This document shows, one piece after another, positions 14,694 to 15,117 of a DNA stretch of 15,117 nt. The notes under the pieces are model-generated. The model made no database searches. It saw nothing but the letters and a program-made list of their open reading frames with translations, and was not told the origin of the DNA. Origin of the DNA: an uncultured Bacilli bacterium (GTDB taxonomy: Bacteria > Bacillota_I > Bacilli_A > RF39 > UBA660); contig CATKEA010000142.1 in NCBI GenBank assembly GCA_949746915.1, positions 1 through 15,117 of the forward strand. Direction: 5' to 3'. Position numbers and translations under genes: made by a program. The stretch's first letter is position 1. Each line of letters starts with the position of its first letter.

Positions 14694-14722
14694 ATAATAA
14701 CAAAAGAGCGTTATAATGTAAA
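14694..14722 (-). promoter_or_regulatory. Sigma-A promoter of the CmpB-family gene
   Basis: TTTACA (14722-14717), 17-nt spacer, TATTAT (14699-14694). AAGGA, the Shine-Dalgarno sequence, begins six nt after the -10. Confidence 0.65.
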
Positions 14723-14729
14723 TAAATTC

Positions 14730-14760
14730 GAAAAAGAAAAACACTGATATCATTCAGTGT
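14730..14760 (-). terminator. Rho-independent terminator of the DGR-target-like gene
   Basis: ACACTGA (14760-14754) pairs perfectly with TCAGTGT (14747-14741) around a 6-nt loop, followed by TTTTCTTTTT on the minus strand. It lies 11 nt after the TAA at 14771. Confidence 0.9.
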
Positions 14761-14770
14761 CATATATATC

Positions 14771-15117
14771 TTAATTAATATTAGCGAGTTCTATACTAAC
14801 TTCAAACGGAAAATTAGCTGTTCCATTTCCATCACTTATCATTGTCCCAGGTGCAAGTGAAACTGACGGACGGACGCCGCTAGTGACGACGACGTTGTTG
14901 AAGCTCAGATCGGAGTTCACATAGAACCCGTACGCAACGCGGTTGCTGATGAAGTAGTAAGGCGACAAAGCCCACCACCATTGTCCTGTATATAAATAAC
15001 TTTTATTACTACCATTTTTTCCATGACCTGCTAATGTTGCTTCATCAGCGGTTAGTAGTGCTACTGGATAGGTTAACTTTCCATTTCCCGCCTCACTACT
15101 TACGGTAAACTTATCAT
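14771..15117 (-). CDS. C-terminal part of a surface-type protein with a DGR-like variable region (5' end outside window)
   Basis: The frame is open from the window edge (15115) to the TAA at 14773-14771: 114 visible residues. An internal TTG at 14968 is not a real start, because homologous-looking sequence continues upstream of it. The sequence reads: a conserved lead-in (KLTYPVALLTADEATLAG, then YLYTGQWWWALSP), a variable-looking block (residues about 50-80: YYFISNRVAYGFYVNSDLS and FNNVVVTSG), a conserved closing GVRPSVSLAPG, and a short tail (ISDGNGTANFPFEVSIELANIN). This W-W..LSP / VNSDG-like / GVRP.VSL pattern is that of DUF6273-like, formylglycine-enzyme/C-type-lectin-fold ligand-binding domains that are common targets of diversity-generating retroelements. 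Many such proteins in gut Bacillota start with a prepilin-like leader, but that end is not visible. A terminator follows. Confidence 0.82.
   Translation of the reverse strand, partial: DKFTVSSEAGNGKLTYPVALLTADEATLAGHGKNGSNKSYLYTGQWWWALSPYYFISNRVAYGFYVNSDLSFNNVVVTSGVRPSVSLAPGTMISDGNGTANFPFEVSIELANIN
14864..14970 (-). repeat. Candidate variable region (VR) of a diversity-generating retroelement
   Basis: This stretch is about 55% G+C (58 of the 105 bases in codons 14968-14864), against a strongly AT-rich window and AT-rich flanks in the same gene. Of those 35 codons, 22 end in C. They include many members of the NNC set that adenine mutagenesis of AAC generates (TAC, TTC, ATC, AGC, AAC, GTC, GGC), while the rest of the gene uses A/T-ending codons. 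It sits at the expected place: the ligand-binding surface between WWWALSP and GVRPSVSL, near the C-terminus. The matching template repeat and reverse transcriptase are not in the window, so the call rests on composition, codon pattern and position. Confidence 0.7.

Noticed and set aside
14568..14753. Minus-strand 61-codon frame overlapping the start of the CmpB-family gene
   Set aside because: It uses a different frame from the clear PF06541 protein, spans its promoter and is low-complexity hydrophobic sequence from AT-rich DNA.
14866..14975. The GC-rich block might be adapter or foreign sequence (it contains AGATCGGAG)
   Set aside because: It matches a sequencing adapter over only a few bases, and the reading frame is open across it and joins protein-family sequence on both sides. 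A biological variable region explains the composition better.
1..15117. A DGR template repeat or reverse transcriptase within the window
   Set aside because: No second GC-rich copy of 14864-14970 and no reverse-transcriptase-like protein was seen; all large frames are accounted for by other genes or by the hypothetical proteins listed.
1..15117. CRISPR arrays, insertion sequences, tRNA or rRNA genes
   Set aside because: No spaced direct repeats, transposase-like frames, terminal inverted repeats, tRNA-like cloverleaf or rRNA sequence was seen by reading both strands.

Overview
The window is AT-rich throughout. It carries AGGAGG/GAGGTGAT-type ribosome binding sites, a T-box riboswitch and several sporulation genes (yunB, dacB-spmA-spmB). 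That points to an endospore-forming low-GC Bacillota, probably one of the uncultured gut Bacilli lineages (RF39- or Erysipelotrichales-like). The lineage is inferred from gene content and composition only. Every gene except a small ferredoxin lies on the minus strand, so transcription mostly runs from high to low coordinates.

From the right-hand end leftward: (i) 15117-14771 is the C-terminal part of a gene entering from outside the window. It contains a sharply GC-rich segment full of NNC codons that looks like the variable region of a diversity-generating retroelement (DGR), and it ends at a strong terminator. (ii) 14722-13642 holds a CmpB-family (PF06541) membrane protein and a small conserved hypothetical protein, each with its own promoter. 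(iii) 13614-11489 holds an archaeal/eukaryotic-type prolyl-tRNA synthetase followed by an unrecognised 214-residue protein. (iv) 11483-9781 is a complete regulatory unit: TTGACA/TATTAT promoter, T-box leader with an AAC (Asn) specifier, attenuator, asnS and terminator. (v) 9783-8659 holds a GNAT acetyltransferase and a small lipoprotein. (vi) 8590-7446 is a membrane-anchored surface protein with a cohesin-like and a cadherin-like beta-sandwich domain, split by a one-base frameshift at a GGGG run. (vii) 7392-5202 is the overlapping sporulation operon dacB-spmA-spmB, followed by rluB with its own promoter. (viii) 4408-4143 is the lone plus-strand ferredoxin, with promoter and terminator. (ix) 4122-961 is a four-gene set of membrane proteins of unknown role (acidic tail-anchored protein, DUF4234, DUF2752, second tail-anchored protein). 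(x) 925-1 holds yunB and the start of yutD, near neighbours also in Bacillus.

Functionally this is mostly chromosomal housekeeping: translation (proS, asnS, rluB), spore cortex and spore core maturation (dacB, spmA, spmB, yunB) and electron transfer (ferredoxin). The outstanding feature is the candidate DGR variable region at the right edge. No reverse transcriptase or template repeat is present here, so it would be a remote target, or its cassette lies just beyond the window. A second pattern is that many promoters place the -10 box only 5-7 nt before the Shine-Dalgarno sequence, which predicts 5' leaders of about 10-15 nt.
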